From Mactra quadrangularis (Eukaryota > Mollusca > Bivalvia > Venerida > Mactridae), in the NCBI GenBank assembly GCA_025267735.1, contig CM046303.1, positions 39,135,380 to 39,199,379 of the forward strand: a stretch of DNA of 64,000 nucleotides, written 5' to 3'. Below the pieces are notes generated by a model, which saw nothing but the letters and a program-made list of their open reading frames with translations, made no database searches and was not told where the DNA came from. The position numbers and the translations under genes were made by a program. Below, one piece after another: positions 61,201 to 64,000 of this stretch (positions within the stretch are counted from its first letter, which is position 1; the number at the start of each line of letters is the position of its first letter).

Positions 61201-61939
61201 CCAATACCTATAGAGTATGTATCAGTATAGATTTCATTACTTAGATCTGCAAATCACTGTCTTGTCTAACTTTACTATCATAAAACAAAGTGTCATGTAT
61301 AGACATGCCTTTATACTTACAATTCTAGGCTCACAATTTGAAAACAAAGATAAAACAAATGTATCAGACATATTGTAAACTGATAAAAATCCATGGTCTG
61401 AACTAAGATTCAAACCCACAATTTCTCAAGTTGAATGTGGACACTCTACCATGTAGCCACAAAAGCTAGCTTGATTGCAAGGAAGTATAAGAACCATGTT
61501 TTACTTCTGTTACATGCATCGCCTCCTTAATAGAATTCTTAGAGTTTGAATGTCTGTTGAACAATCTAAGGGTGCAATCACACAATTTCCTAGTGGGTTA
61601 TTTACATTTTGTGCCAATATTTTTTTGTAACTTTTTATTCAAGATAAAGTTTGTACAACATGATCAATATAGTATGTTTTCATTGTTTACAGAGTGTTTA
61701 AATAACATTCATGTGAAATTTTCCATATATATTTTTGTGCCAAATTTAATGGAAATAAAGATTTTTTTGTGTTCTCCCTGGTATGGGAAGTTTTGTTGTA
61801 GTTTAAGCTAAGACTATCTCATAATTTATAATTTTAGTGATAAGTATGGTAAAGAGGTTGTAGCAAGATTCAATACAACATTAGCATCTAATAAAATATT
61901 TTATACTGATGCCAATGGTCGAGAAGTTCTTATGAGAGA
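19027..61939 (+). CDS. MAN2B1: Lysosomal alpha-mannosidase (GH38), partial, 16 exons visible
   Basis: Predicted retaining alpha-mannosidase that trims alpha-linked mannose from N-glycans in lysosomes. Exons: 19027-19200, 20689-20882, 29097-29205, 34756-34853, 40357-40428, 41700-41816, 49231-49437, 54334-54406, 55411-55450, 56270-56459, 57644-57760, 58560-58689, 59333-59418, 60192-60413, 61096-61214, 61838-61939. All junctions are GT-AG and keep frame (2050 nt, about 683 codons against roughly 1000 residues for the family). Exons 1-6 form the GH38 catalytic barrel, including the nucleophile Asp in [10 protein letters not shown]. Exons 7-10 carry the middle helical domain, with QHHDAVSG whose His is a zinc ligand. 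Exons 10-16 are the C-terminal beta domains. Many NxS/T sequons fit a secreted glycoprotein. The signal peptide, the N-terminal zinc motif and the C-terminus lie outside the visible exons. MAN2B1 fits better than MAN2B2 or Golgi MAN2A because of [21 protein letters not shown] and LYSTPSCYL. No frame break was seen. Confidence 0.95.
19475..19700 (-). pseudogene. LINE reverse transcriptase C-terminal fragment
   Basis: The minus frame reads [13 protein letters not shown], then [19 protein letters not shown], which resembles the LINE ORF2 C-terminal pattern (R-G-x-x-x-x-L, then S-F-x-x-x-x-x-x-x-W-N-x-L-P). A stop and a frame change follow, after which FRTALANLK continues in another frame. It lies in intron 1. 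Confidence 0.55.
20223..20659. mobile_element. hAT-type MITE with 8-bp target duplication
   Basis: TIRs TAGGGCTGTCA and TGACAGCCCTA are flanked by the perfect 8-bp duplication AGTGTAAT (20215-20222 and 20660-20667). The TIR and 8-bp duplication fit the hAT superfamily. It is interrupted by another MITE at 20443-20627. It lies in intron 1, 21 bp (after its duplication) before exon 2. Confidence 0.9.
20443..20627. mobile_element. pogo/Tigger-type MITE nested in the hAT MITE
   Basis: Ends CAGTAAAACTTGGATATAA and, inverted, CAGTAAAACTCGGATATAA, flanked by TA at 20441-20442 and 20628-20629. The 185-bp interior repeats GGTTATAACATAC words. CAGTA ends with TA duplication are typical of pogo/Tigger elements. 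Confidence 0.85.
20689..20882 (+). CDS. MAN2B1: alpha-mannosidase exon with catalytic nucleophile
   Basis: Encodes [20 protein letters not shown] and [19 protein letters not shown]. The Asp of IDPFGHS is the catalytic nucleophile and zinc ligand in GH38. The acceptor follows TTATCAG and the donor is GTAATT. A hAT-type MITE with its target duplication ends at 20667, only 21 bp before the exon. Confidence 0.96.
21712..22541. repeat. Region bounded by 110-bp identical direct repeats
   Basis: The segment starting TGTTTTCTCTTCAAAGCC at 21713 and ending CCGGACAGGTACGG recurs with no difference seen at 22432-22538. Between them are two diverged copies of a segment with AAAAAGTCATATCTGC (about 22026-22114 and 22167-22258), and the 150-bp unit at 22278-22430 that recurs at 27168-27320. 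Confidence 0.8.
24240..25815. repeat. 81-bp satellite, each unit with two hairpins
   Basis: About 18 units. From 24987 to 25310 the period is exactly 81 bp (AAGTGTG at 24987, 25068, 25149, 25230). Units before 24987 are more diverged and vary in length. The conserved core has two inverted repeats, AAGTGTGAAGCACACTT and CTGTACAAGATACAG, followed by TCACA. The rest is a variable AT-rich spacer. Since 81 is a multiple of 3, long open frames appear on both strands. I read these as artefacts of periodicity. Confidence 0.9.
26125..26590 (-). pseudogene. Retroelement gag-like remnant with CCHC zinc knuckle
   Basis: On the minus strand a frame with [20 protein letters not shown], then [17 protein letters not shown] (about 26590-26430) is followed downstream by [14 protein letters not shown] (26200-26260). 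This is a CX2CX4HX4C zinc knuckle as in retrotransposon gag proteins. The two parts are separated by stops and a frame change. No reverse transcriptase, integrase or tyrosine recombinase was recognised nearby, so the class is uncertain. Confidence 0.55.
26591..27167. other. No recognised gene
   Basis: AT-rich, with a TA microsatellite at about 26698-26710. It may be the 5' part of the retroelement remnant, but no motif was recognised. Confidence 0.3.
27376..28356 (+). mobile_element. AGGTCA-rich tandem-core element, second family
   Basis: Begins TATATGGCCGAAAGAATTCGG, a hairpin (CCGAA, loop, TTCGG), then a GTCCGTCCGTC run. The core is five to six ~145 bp units with GTTTCCGGAGCATAACT and AAGGTCAAAGGTCAAGGTCA (near 27541, 27686, 27831). 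It ends in CCACCTAGTGGTGCTCTTGTT, another hairpin. The layout matches the family at 35310-37961 but the unit sequences differ. Confidence 0.75.
28514..28660. mobile_element. Fold-back MITE
   Basis: Nearly palindromic. TAGTCCATTTTTTCTCAAC at the left mirrors GTTGAGAAAAAACAAACTA at the right, continuing inward through AATAATTTCACGGTGA and its inverse to GTACTCAC / GTGAGTAT. Total about 147 bp. Confidence 0.7.
28900..29073. repeat. Copy of the 8.14-8.27 kb dispersed repeat
   Basis: TTTCCTCCATGTTG, TTGATTTACC, CTGACTTTCTT and GGGTAAAAATTAAGC through TTTCTTGTT follow the same order as 8140-8273. It ends about 23 bp before the exon at 29097. Confidence 0.5.
29097..29205 (+). CDS. MAN2B1: alpha-mannosidase exon
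   Basis: Encodes [20 protein letters not shown] and [12 protein letters not shown], matching the family segment MGFDGFFFGRLDYQDK. The acceptor is TTTCAG, the donor GTGAAT at 29206 (phase 1). Confidence 0.94.
29853..33650. mobile_element. DNA transposon candidate with TIRs and internal motif array
   Basis: The left end CAGCCATTCCTAT (29853) and right end ATAGGAATGGCTG (to 33650) are inverted, with similarity continuing to TTGTGCATTT. Both are flanked by ATAT. Inside, TTAACNTCCGTTACC or close variants occur at 30239, 30432, 30589, 30603, 30947, 31113, 31300, 33077 and 33449, in both orientations. The three at 30947-31314 sit in a 165-190 bp tandem unit. No transposase was recognised. A short coding-like patch ([19 protein letters not shown]) lies at about 32010-32110. 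A SINE fragment is nested at 31755-31905. Confidence 0.65.
31755..31905 (-). mobile_element. SINE family A, 3' half
   Basis: GGAGTTAACGCCGTATCAACA through TTTCCTGGACCATTG and CCACAAGGCCGGAAACTTC matches the inverse of 41490-41650. The tRNA-like head is missing. Confidence 0.7.
33651..34376. other. No recognised gene
   Basis: AT-rich intronic sequence with a CACAC-rich patch at 33690-33760. Confidence 0.4.
34377..34736. mobile_element. MITE next to an exon
   Basis: The left end AGGACCTTAGTCAGTTATTT and the inverse of the right end AGGGACTTTAGTCAGTTATC are inverted repeats. The next inner blocks (TAGGTCCAATTAG / CCAATTGG, CAGATTTTA) are mirrored too. It ends 20 bp before the mannosidase exon at 34756. 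The target duplication is unclear. Confidence 0.65.
34756..34853 (+). CDS. MAN2B1: alpha-mannosidase exon
   Basis: Encodes [20 protein letters not shown], then [12 protein letters not shown], matching the DLFTGVLPNGYNPP region of lysosomal mannosidases. Acceptor TTACAG, donor GTTTGT. Confidence 0.94.
35310..37961 (+). mobile_element. AGGTCA-rich tandem-core element, longest copy
   Basis: Starts TATACGCCTGTTTTGAAAAAACGG (hairpin with CCGTTTT-type arms), then ATTATGTTATGATGTTGTCC and GTCCGTCCGTC. The core has about 17 units of ~146 bp. GGGTCAAAGGTCAAGGTCA or variants begin at 35502, 35647, 35794, 35940 and 36085. TTGTCCGGACAATAACT and CCTAGGTTCACC are other fixed blocks. A variant unit with CAGTGACTTCAAATGTTC recurs at 36271 and 37129. 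It ends CCCAGCGGAGCTCTTGTT. All ORFs inside are products of periodicity. Confidence 0.85.
37962..40356. other. Intron 4 remainder, no gene
   Basis: No coding pattern recognised. 37980-38030 resembles 12925-12975 inverted. A 24-bp unit (CCTGAAAATTTGATTTTGAC) is repeated about three times at 39660-39715. Confidence 0.4.
40357..40428 (+). CDS. MAN2B1: alpha-mannosidase exon
   Basis: A 24-codon exon reading [18 protein letters not shown], then KAVEEQ. It corresponds to the poorly conserved linker before the YRTNHxxMTMGSDF block. Acceptor TTTCAG, donor GTAATA. Both flanking introns are phase 0. It is supported mainly by position, frame and length. Confidence 0.85.
40531..41062 (-). mobile_element. 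Internally deleted mariner element
   Basis: CGAGGGCAAGTCAATTAATA at 40531 is mirrored by the right end (TTGACTTGCCCTCG to 41062), with TA on both sides. Only 532 bp remain, against about 1.3 kb for a full mariner. It carries part of the transposase on the minus strand. A short duplication, TTTAAGCGCTAACAGCCCAG, occurs at 40622 and 40652. Confidence 0.9.
40704..40886 (-). pseudogene. Mariner transposase fragment
   Basis: The frame contains [20 protein letters not shown] and [14 protein letters not shown]. DETWIHxYxPExK is the first-Asp motif of mariner D,D34D transposases, and GSPRPKK follows it in the family. The later catalytic Asp residues and the DNA-binding N-terminus are missing. Confidence 0.9.
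41375..41675 (+). mobile_element. SINE family A, most complete copy
   Basis: tRNA-like head at about 41375-41465 with a box A-like GCAGTTGGTAGAGCG and box B GGTTGGAATCC. The body is ATGGAGAAGTTTCCGGCC, TACTGGTTATAGACAAGG and GATGCCGTAAAATGACC. The tail is GTGTTGACATGGTGTTACAA followed by an AAT microsatellite (41651-41675). It ends about 25 bp before the exon at 41700. Confidence 0.85.
41700..41816 (+). CDS. MAN2B1: alpha-mannosidase exon
   Basis: Encodes [20 protein letters not shown] and [23 protein letters not shown] is a hallmark of lysosomal GH38 enzymes. Acceptor TTGTAG, donor GTAATA, phase 0 on both sides. A SINE tail with an AAT microsatellite ends about 25 bp before it. Confidence 0.96.
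42785..42980 (+). mobile_element. SINE family A, degenerate copy inside the transposon
   Basis: GGTTTGAATCCCACT (box B-like), then TACTGGTTATAGACAAGTGT, CCAGGAAAGCCAGG and AAAAGGACGTTGAACAATC. The order is that of 41440-41640. Confidence 0.6.
45263..45544 (-). repeat. 54-bp tandem repeat inside the transposase N-terminus
   Basis: Five units of 54 bp encode 18-residue repeats of the form [18 protein letters not shown]. The unit length keeps frame, and substitutions are mostly at the x position (V, E, I). The segment is strongly acidic. Confidence 0.9.
45854..47672 (+). mobile_element. AGGTCA-rich element inserted in the transposase
   Basis: Complete copy: TATACGCCCGTTTTGAAAAA with a CCGTTTT/AAAACGG hairpin, a ~146 bp tandem core with GGTCAAAGGTCAAGGTCA, and the end CCGCCCAGCGGAGCTCTTGTT (hairpin CCGC/GCGG). 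It sits in a T-rich site inside a coding frame. Reading across the empty site keeps the flanking frame, so both element ends are defined within a few bases. There is no transposase inside, so it is non-autonomous. Confidence 0.85.
48940..49150 (+). mobile_element. SINE family C
   Basis: A tRNA-like head with GTGGCTCATTAGTTGGGAAG and box B-like GGTTGCGGGTTC, then GGGGCACTGCTAATTTCCTTG, CCACTTCACCCAGGTGTAAA and TGGGTACTGTTAGGGATTG. The inverse of this body occurs at 59925-60065. Confidence 0.7.
49231..49437 (+). CDS. MAN2B1: alpha-mannosidase exon, start of middle domain
   Basis: The second-longest visible exon (69 codons). It encodes [36 protein letters not shown] and [23 protein letters not shown] and [13 protein letters not shown] mark the junction between the GH38 barrel and the middle domain. 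NHS sequons are present. Acceptor TTTCAG, donor GTAAGA. Confidence 0.96.
49778..50628. mobile_element. pogo/Tigger-type MITE
   Basis: CAGTAGAACCTCCCCAAAC at the left is mirrored by GTTTGGGGAGGTTCTACTG at the right, flanked by TA (49776-49777 and 50629-50630). Near both ends, words such as CCTCTCTAAACT and CCAAACTGGAC repeat. 851 bp with no transposase frame. Confidence 0.9.
50885..54217. repeat. 25-bp minisatellite, about 130 copies, with higher-order structure
   Basis: Unit CTGTTGAGGATTTAGAGTTG + TCTGA, with variants (GAAGATTT, TCTGG, GTCATC, GAATATTTTGAATTG). The rare variant AATTGTAGGACTG lies at 53156, 53381, 53506 and 53731, offsets 225, 125 and 225 bp. This gives a 350-bp (14-unit) higher-order repeat near the 3' end. 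It occupies most of the second half of intron 7. Every frame meets stops. Confidence 0.95.
54334..54406 (+). CDS. MAN2B1: alpha-mannosidase exon
   Basis: Encodes [16 protein letters not shown] then TTYEIQVL, aligning with the family segment after YNFLQVCNQLEAL. The donor is GTAAGT at 54407, phase 1. It starts 117 bp after the end of a 3.3 kb minisatellite. Confidence 0.9.
54407..55410. other. Intron 8, possible MITE
   Basis: An imperfect inverted repeat with AAGTGATTTTTTGTAGCA...TATGGAACAG near 54789-54830 and its inverse near 55090-55130 (GACCGTTCCACAGGAAATCA). An odd palindromic patch, GCGATCGCTAGCTAGCGC, lies at 54765-54782. No gene. Confidence 0.35.
55411..55450 (+). CDS. MAN2B1: alpha-mannosidase micro-exon with zinc-ligand motif
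   Basis: Only 40 nt, but it carries [13 protein letters not shown], the diagnostic QHHDAVSGT block in which one His coordinates the active-site zinc. Acceptor TTTTAG, donor GTAAGT. The SGT is completed by the next exon (phase 2). Confidence 0.95.
56270..56459 (+). CDS. MAN2B1: alpha-mannosidase exon
   Basis: Encodes [19 protein letters not shown], then [20 protein letters not shown] and [14 protein letters not shown]. This matches the segment after HHDAVSG and the conserved C-x-x-L-N-I-S-x-C stretch, with NIS and NHT sequons. Acceptor ATTACAG, donor GTGAGT. Confidence 0.95.
56480..56728 (-). mobile_element. SINE family B, head-truncated
   Basis: GAGTTTAACGCTGTAGCAACA, GGAAAGGCTAAATCTCTGG, GGAGGGAGAATGGCTGTAGA and AGTATGCCCCGCCC are the inverse of the copy at 61998-62305. 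The tRNA-like head is gone. Confidence 0.8.
56729..57643. other. Intron 10 remainder, nothing recognised
   Basis: AT-rich intronic sequence without a recognised repeat or coding pattern. Confidence 0.4.
57644..57760 (+). CDS. MAN2B1: alpha-mannosidase exon, C-terminal beta region
   Basis: Encodes [20 protein letters not shown], then [19 protein letters not shown]. VIVYNPLGxxVxxxVRLPV is the conserved entry to the beta-sandwich part of the enzyme. Acceptor TTTACAG, donor GTATTT. Phase 0 on both sides. Confidence 0.95.
58067..58539 (-). mobile_element. TTAA-flanked MITE, second copy
   Basis: Inverse homologue of 13707-14210. Ends AGCCTCATTATCAAAAGTAA and GAAGATATATTCATC (inverse), with TTAA at 58063-58066 and 58540-58543. 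Shared interior words include CCTGATCCAAAATAGTTTTA (inverse) and GGTACTTTTATAAGAG. It lies in intron 11 and ends 20 bp before exon 12. Confidence 0.75.
58560..58689 (+). CDS. MAN2B1: alpha-mannosidase exon
   Basis: Encodes [16 protein letters not shown], then [29 protein letters not shown] is a strongly conserved block in the family. The donor is GTAAGT at 58690, phase 1. The acceptor lies 20 bp beyond the end of a TTAA-flanked MITE. Confidence 0.94.
58745..58860 (+). repeat. Single diverged AGGTCA-rich unit
   Basis: ATCTGGACAATAGCTGTACA, TAGGTTCATCCAATTGTTAC and GGGATCAAAGGTCAAGGTCA match one ~146 bp unit of the element at 35310-37961. It lies in intron 12. Confidence 0.75.
59005..59302 (-). 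mobile_element. SINE family B, nearly complete
   Basis: Inverse of 61998-62305, with an intact tRNA-like head: ATCAAACCCACTATCCC (box B region) and CTACCAACTGAGCTAGC (box A TAGCTCAGTTGG on the minus strand). The tail toward 59005 reads GGGTTTAACACCAGAGCAAC. Its 5' end lies about 30 bp before the exon at 59333. Confidence 0.9.
59333..59418 (+). CDS. MAN2B1: alpha-mannosidase exon
   Basis: Encodes a Lys-rich segment with [20 protein letters not shown], in a variable region of the family. Support comes from frame continuity on both sides, acceptor TTTCAG and donor GTGAGT. Confidence 0.83.
59925..60065 (-). mobile_element. SINE family C
   Basis: Minus strand: GTGGTCCAGGGGTAGGACAC, then GGTTCGAACCC (box B), GGGGCACAGCTTATTTCCTTG and CCACTCAACCCAGGTGTAAA. 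The head is a good tRNA-like sequence. Confidence 0.8.
60192..60413 (+). CDS. MAN2B1: alpha-mannosidase exon
   Basis: The longest visible exon (74 codons): [19 protein letters not shown], then [20 protein letters not shown] and [14 protein letters not shown](D)xxTGxLxxIxNL and SGAYIFRPN are hallmarks of the beta domain. NCS and NTT sequons are present. Acceptor TTTCAG, donor GTTTGT. Confidence 0.95.
61096..61214 (+). CDS. MAN2B1: alpha-mannosidase exon
   Basis: Encodes [20 protein letters not shown], then [14 protein letters not shown]. The block GPLVQEx..W.xQVxRLY..xxxxExEWxVGPIP is conserved in lysosomal mannosidases. Donor GTATGT at 61215, phase 2. Confidence 0.95.
61375..61472 (-). mobile_element. 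tRNA-like SINE head or tRNA pseudogene
   Basis: Minus strand: TTGTGGCTACATGGTAGAGT (box A-like), then GTGGGTTTGAATCTTAG (box B-like with one change). No known SINE body follows. The acceptor stem does not pair well, so a working tRNA is unlikely. Confidence 0.5.
61838..61939 (+). CDS. MAN2B1: alpha-mannosidase exon (last visible)
   Basis: Encodes [20 protein letters not shown], then [14 protein letters not shown]. This matches the family segment GKEVI.RF.T.L.S...FYTDSNGRE.L.R. The donor is GTAAGT at 61940, phase 2. No following exon was recognised in the last 2 kb, so the gene continues past the window. Confidence 0.95.
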
Positions 61940-61997
61940 GTAAGTTGGTTTTATATTTTCATGTGATTGTTGAGATGGTACCTGTTTACAAAAGCCA

Positions 61998-62305
61998 CCG
62001 GGCTAGATCAGTTGGTAGCACGCAAGTCTACTGATCGAGGGGTCGTGGGTTCGATTCCCAGGCGGGGCATACTTTCGTGGAGCTTGGTTATGAAATTATT
62101 TCTACGGCCATTCTCCCTCCTACCAATGATTTTTATTATGTAGGGCAGTTGTCAGTCACTGACAAAAGTATGTGCTTAGTAGTTGGTCAACAGCTAAATC
62201 CAGAGATATAACCTTTCTAGAAACAGTGAGTAGATTGACTGACTGCCGTTGTATGACCTATACAATGTGTTGCTATGGTGTTAAACCCAACAAAAACAAA
62301 CAAAA
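61998..62305 (+). mobile_element. SINE family B, complete copy
   Basis: Head with TAGATCAGTTGGTAGCACGC (box A) and GGGTTCGATTCCCAGG (box B). Central domain TTCTACGGCCATTCTCCCTC, then TGTAGGGCAGTTGTCAGTCA. Tail GTGTTGCTATGGTGTTAAAC followed by CCAACAAAAACAAA. It lies just after the last visible mannosidase exon. Confidence 0.92.
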
Positions 62306-62778
62306 TCTGTTTACAAGATTTTAATGGCCATACCTTAGAGTGTTATCATTTTACAACAGTTCTTACTGCAGAATGCATGTTTTGATGTATGTTTATCATA
62401 CAATTATATTAAAAACATCTAAAATGCCTTTTAACAATGACTGATTTAATTGCATTCTATTTTGAAACATGTAACTTCAGTGTGCTTCTGAGGAAGCTGA
62501 GGAACTTCACCTTATGTGCTGCTTAGCTTATTAAGAGAGATATGTAAAACAAGCATACATTATAAAATAATTCATCACTTGGTCAAATTACGTTTTTTAA
62601 CAACAGTATAAGATAGTTAGCAGAATGTTATAGAACTGTTTAATCTTGAAGTCAATCAATCTTATCTTAAAGTTATTATCCAAATGATAGAAGACTGTAC
62701 CCATTGTAGAAAATGTCCCGTACCATGTATATTATGTATAGTGCGACAATATTAACCTGAGCTTGAACTACCTAATTA

Positions 62779-62850
62779 TCCCTCGCCGATGAAATCGGGA
62801 GGGGGATATAGTTTTGGCGTTGTCCGTCCGTCCGTCCTTCCGTCCGTCAG
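62779..62850 (+). mobile_element. 5' end of a hairpin / GTCCGTCC-type element
   Basis: CCTCGCCGATGAAATCGGGAGG contains a CCGAT/ATCGG hairpin, followed by GGGGGATATAGTTTTGGCG and TTGTCCGTCCGTCCGTCC. This is the same opening plan as the elements at 27376, 35310 and 45854, but another sequence family. No 3' end was recognised. Confidence 0.55.
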
Positions 62851-63401
62851 TCCGCTCTTACATTTGTTATTTGTGAGCTAATTTTTTGGTATATCCATGT
62901 TTATGTGGAAAAATGTTTTAGGAGCTTAGCTCATAATATGATGAAAAAAGTCTCTAAAATTAATATTTATGAGGTTTACTATCAAAATAACAGTCAATGT
63001 AATATAGCTCCTTATACATGAACAGCTCTTTTGTCCATTTCTATGGACTCATTGTCTTGAGTTACTTCCCCTTCACCAAGTGTAAAACCTACAAGCATCC
63101 AGACAACATAGACACTCACCTGCTAAGTAAGCGTTTGTCTGATACAGACTAGTCATGTGATCAGGAGCGGCCATTTTGGAATTTTGAGAGGTAAGTCCAA
63201 ATTATTTAAACACTATTTTTGCCTTGCAATTGTTTTTATAAAATATTAAATCCAAGTTCTAAATAAGCTTTATTTAATCAATTTAAAAATGGAAGGTACT
63301 TTATGAATAAAACAGCAAAGAAACATGTTTAAGAATATTCTGTATCAGTAAGGTATCAGGAGATCAAGACTAGTCATGTGACAAGTACTTGATAAAGCAA
63401 C

Positions 63402-63641
63402 ATGGAGGCTATGATAGCCATAATTTTCTGTCTGTCATTTCTTCTGCTACTACTGCTATTAGTTTTACTTGCATTCATATATTTACTGATTCTGAGGCAT
63501 GTAAGGATGTGCAAAAGTTGTACGGATATGGATCGATTTCTGGTGACCTTGGGTTTGTTTCACTTTATTCTTTTAACTGACCCATTTTTGGGTCAGTTTG
63601 TATTGAACAGGGATTCAAGCATTTTAAAATCAACCTTTTGA
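63402..63641 (+). CDS. Weak ORF with a hydrophobic segment
   Basis: 79 codons, with one strong membrane-type segment near the N-terminus (MIAIIFCLSFLLLLLLLVL) and a charged tail. No family was recognised. It lies downstream of mannosidase exons, inside a probable intron, and its ATG follows a repeated GACTAGTCATGTGA word (63147, 63368). It may be chance or part of a mobile element. Confidence 0.15.
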   Translation: MEAMIAIIFCLSFLLLLLLLVLLAFIYLLILRHVRMCKSCTDMDRFLVTLGLFHFILLTDPFLGQFVLNRDSSILKSTF

Positions 63642-64000
63642 TGGTTAAAGATCAAACTTTATAGCAGATATTTATGGACAGTAAGCAGTTGTTAAATTAA
63701 AAAAGTAACACATTTTGTATTTATATTTAGGATTTAGGAAGTAGCTCTTAACCTAAAAATTTATTTCCATAGATTAATATTATGAGGTTTATTAAAATGA
63801 TAACATTTATGTAAATTACAAATATATATTTCACAAACATCTTTTATACCTGTCATATAAGAATCTTAAATCTGCAGCTTCTTGAACTCATTGAATTTTA
63901 TAATGACATTTTTTCCTGACAAACTGAGGTGATGTTTCAATTACTCTAAAATGAGGGACTTGACACAACATAAAGGATGGACATAGATCCTCACAATATT
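63642..64000. other. No recognised feature
   Basis: AT-rich, probably intron 16 of the mannosidase gene or flanking sequence. Confidence 0.4.

Noticed and set aside
61998..62070. Functional tRNA gene
   Set aside because: The head is followed directly by a SINE body seen in three other copies, and the anticodon arm is not regular.

Overview
This window is eukaryotic, AT-rich and full of introns and mobile elements. The style of its repeats suggests a mollusc, most likely a bivalve: tRNA-derived SINEs whose tails end in a GGTGTTAAACCCAA-like sequence, tandem units carrying AGGTCA half-sites, and elements opening with runs of GTCCGTCCGTC. That placement is inference from repeat style. No bacterial, phage, plasmid or CRISPR feature was found.

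One real host gene is visible: a lysosomal alpha-mannosidase of glycoside hydrolase family 38 (MAN2B1-like) on the + strand. Sixteen exons between 19027 and 61939 join in frame with GT-AG splice sites (2050 nt, about 683 codons). They start just after the N-terminal HxHDD-type zinc motif, include the nucleophile Asp ([10 protein letters not shown], exon 20689-20882) and the later zinc-ligand motif QHHDAVSG (split over exons 55411-55450 and 56270-56459), and stop inside the C-terminal beta-domain region. The first exon(s) with the signal peptide and the last exons are not seen. The 19 kb upstream hold no recognisable exon.

The rest is mobile or repetitive DNA. 1-19 kb holds SINEs, a 1.7 kb ATCGGT-rich TIR element, a dead mariner (10181-11351), an AGGTCA-rich repeat element (11640-12810), a TTAA-flanked MITE, a dispersed 18-mer GGGGCTACGGACTCTACA (14.5-16.2 kb) and four copies of a 110-165 bp unit (16.9-18.1 kb). 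Intron 1 has a pogo-type MITE nested in a hAT-type MITE. Intron 2 has an 81-bp hairpin satellite next to a retroelement gag remnant, and a second AGGTCA-rich element. Intron 3 has a 3.8 kb TIR transposon with repeated TTAACNTCCGTTACC motifs. Intron 4 has the longest AGGTCA-rich element. Intron 5 has a deleted mariner and a SINE. Intron 6 contains a 6.5 kb DNA transposon with 4-bp target duplications and a broken RNase H-like transposase, itself split by an AGGTCA-rich element. Intron 7 has a pogo-type MITE and a 3.3 kb, 25-bp minisatellite with higher-order structure.

Several elements end 20-35 bp upstream of mannosidase splice acceptors (exons 2, 3, 4, 6, 12, 13). The best candidates for undescribed biology are the intron 6 transposon, the intron 3 transposon and the AGGTCA-carrying element families with covarying terminal hairpins.
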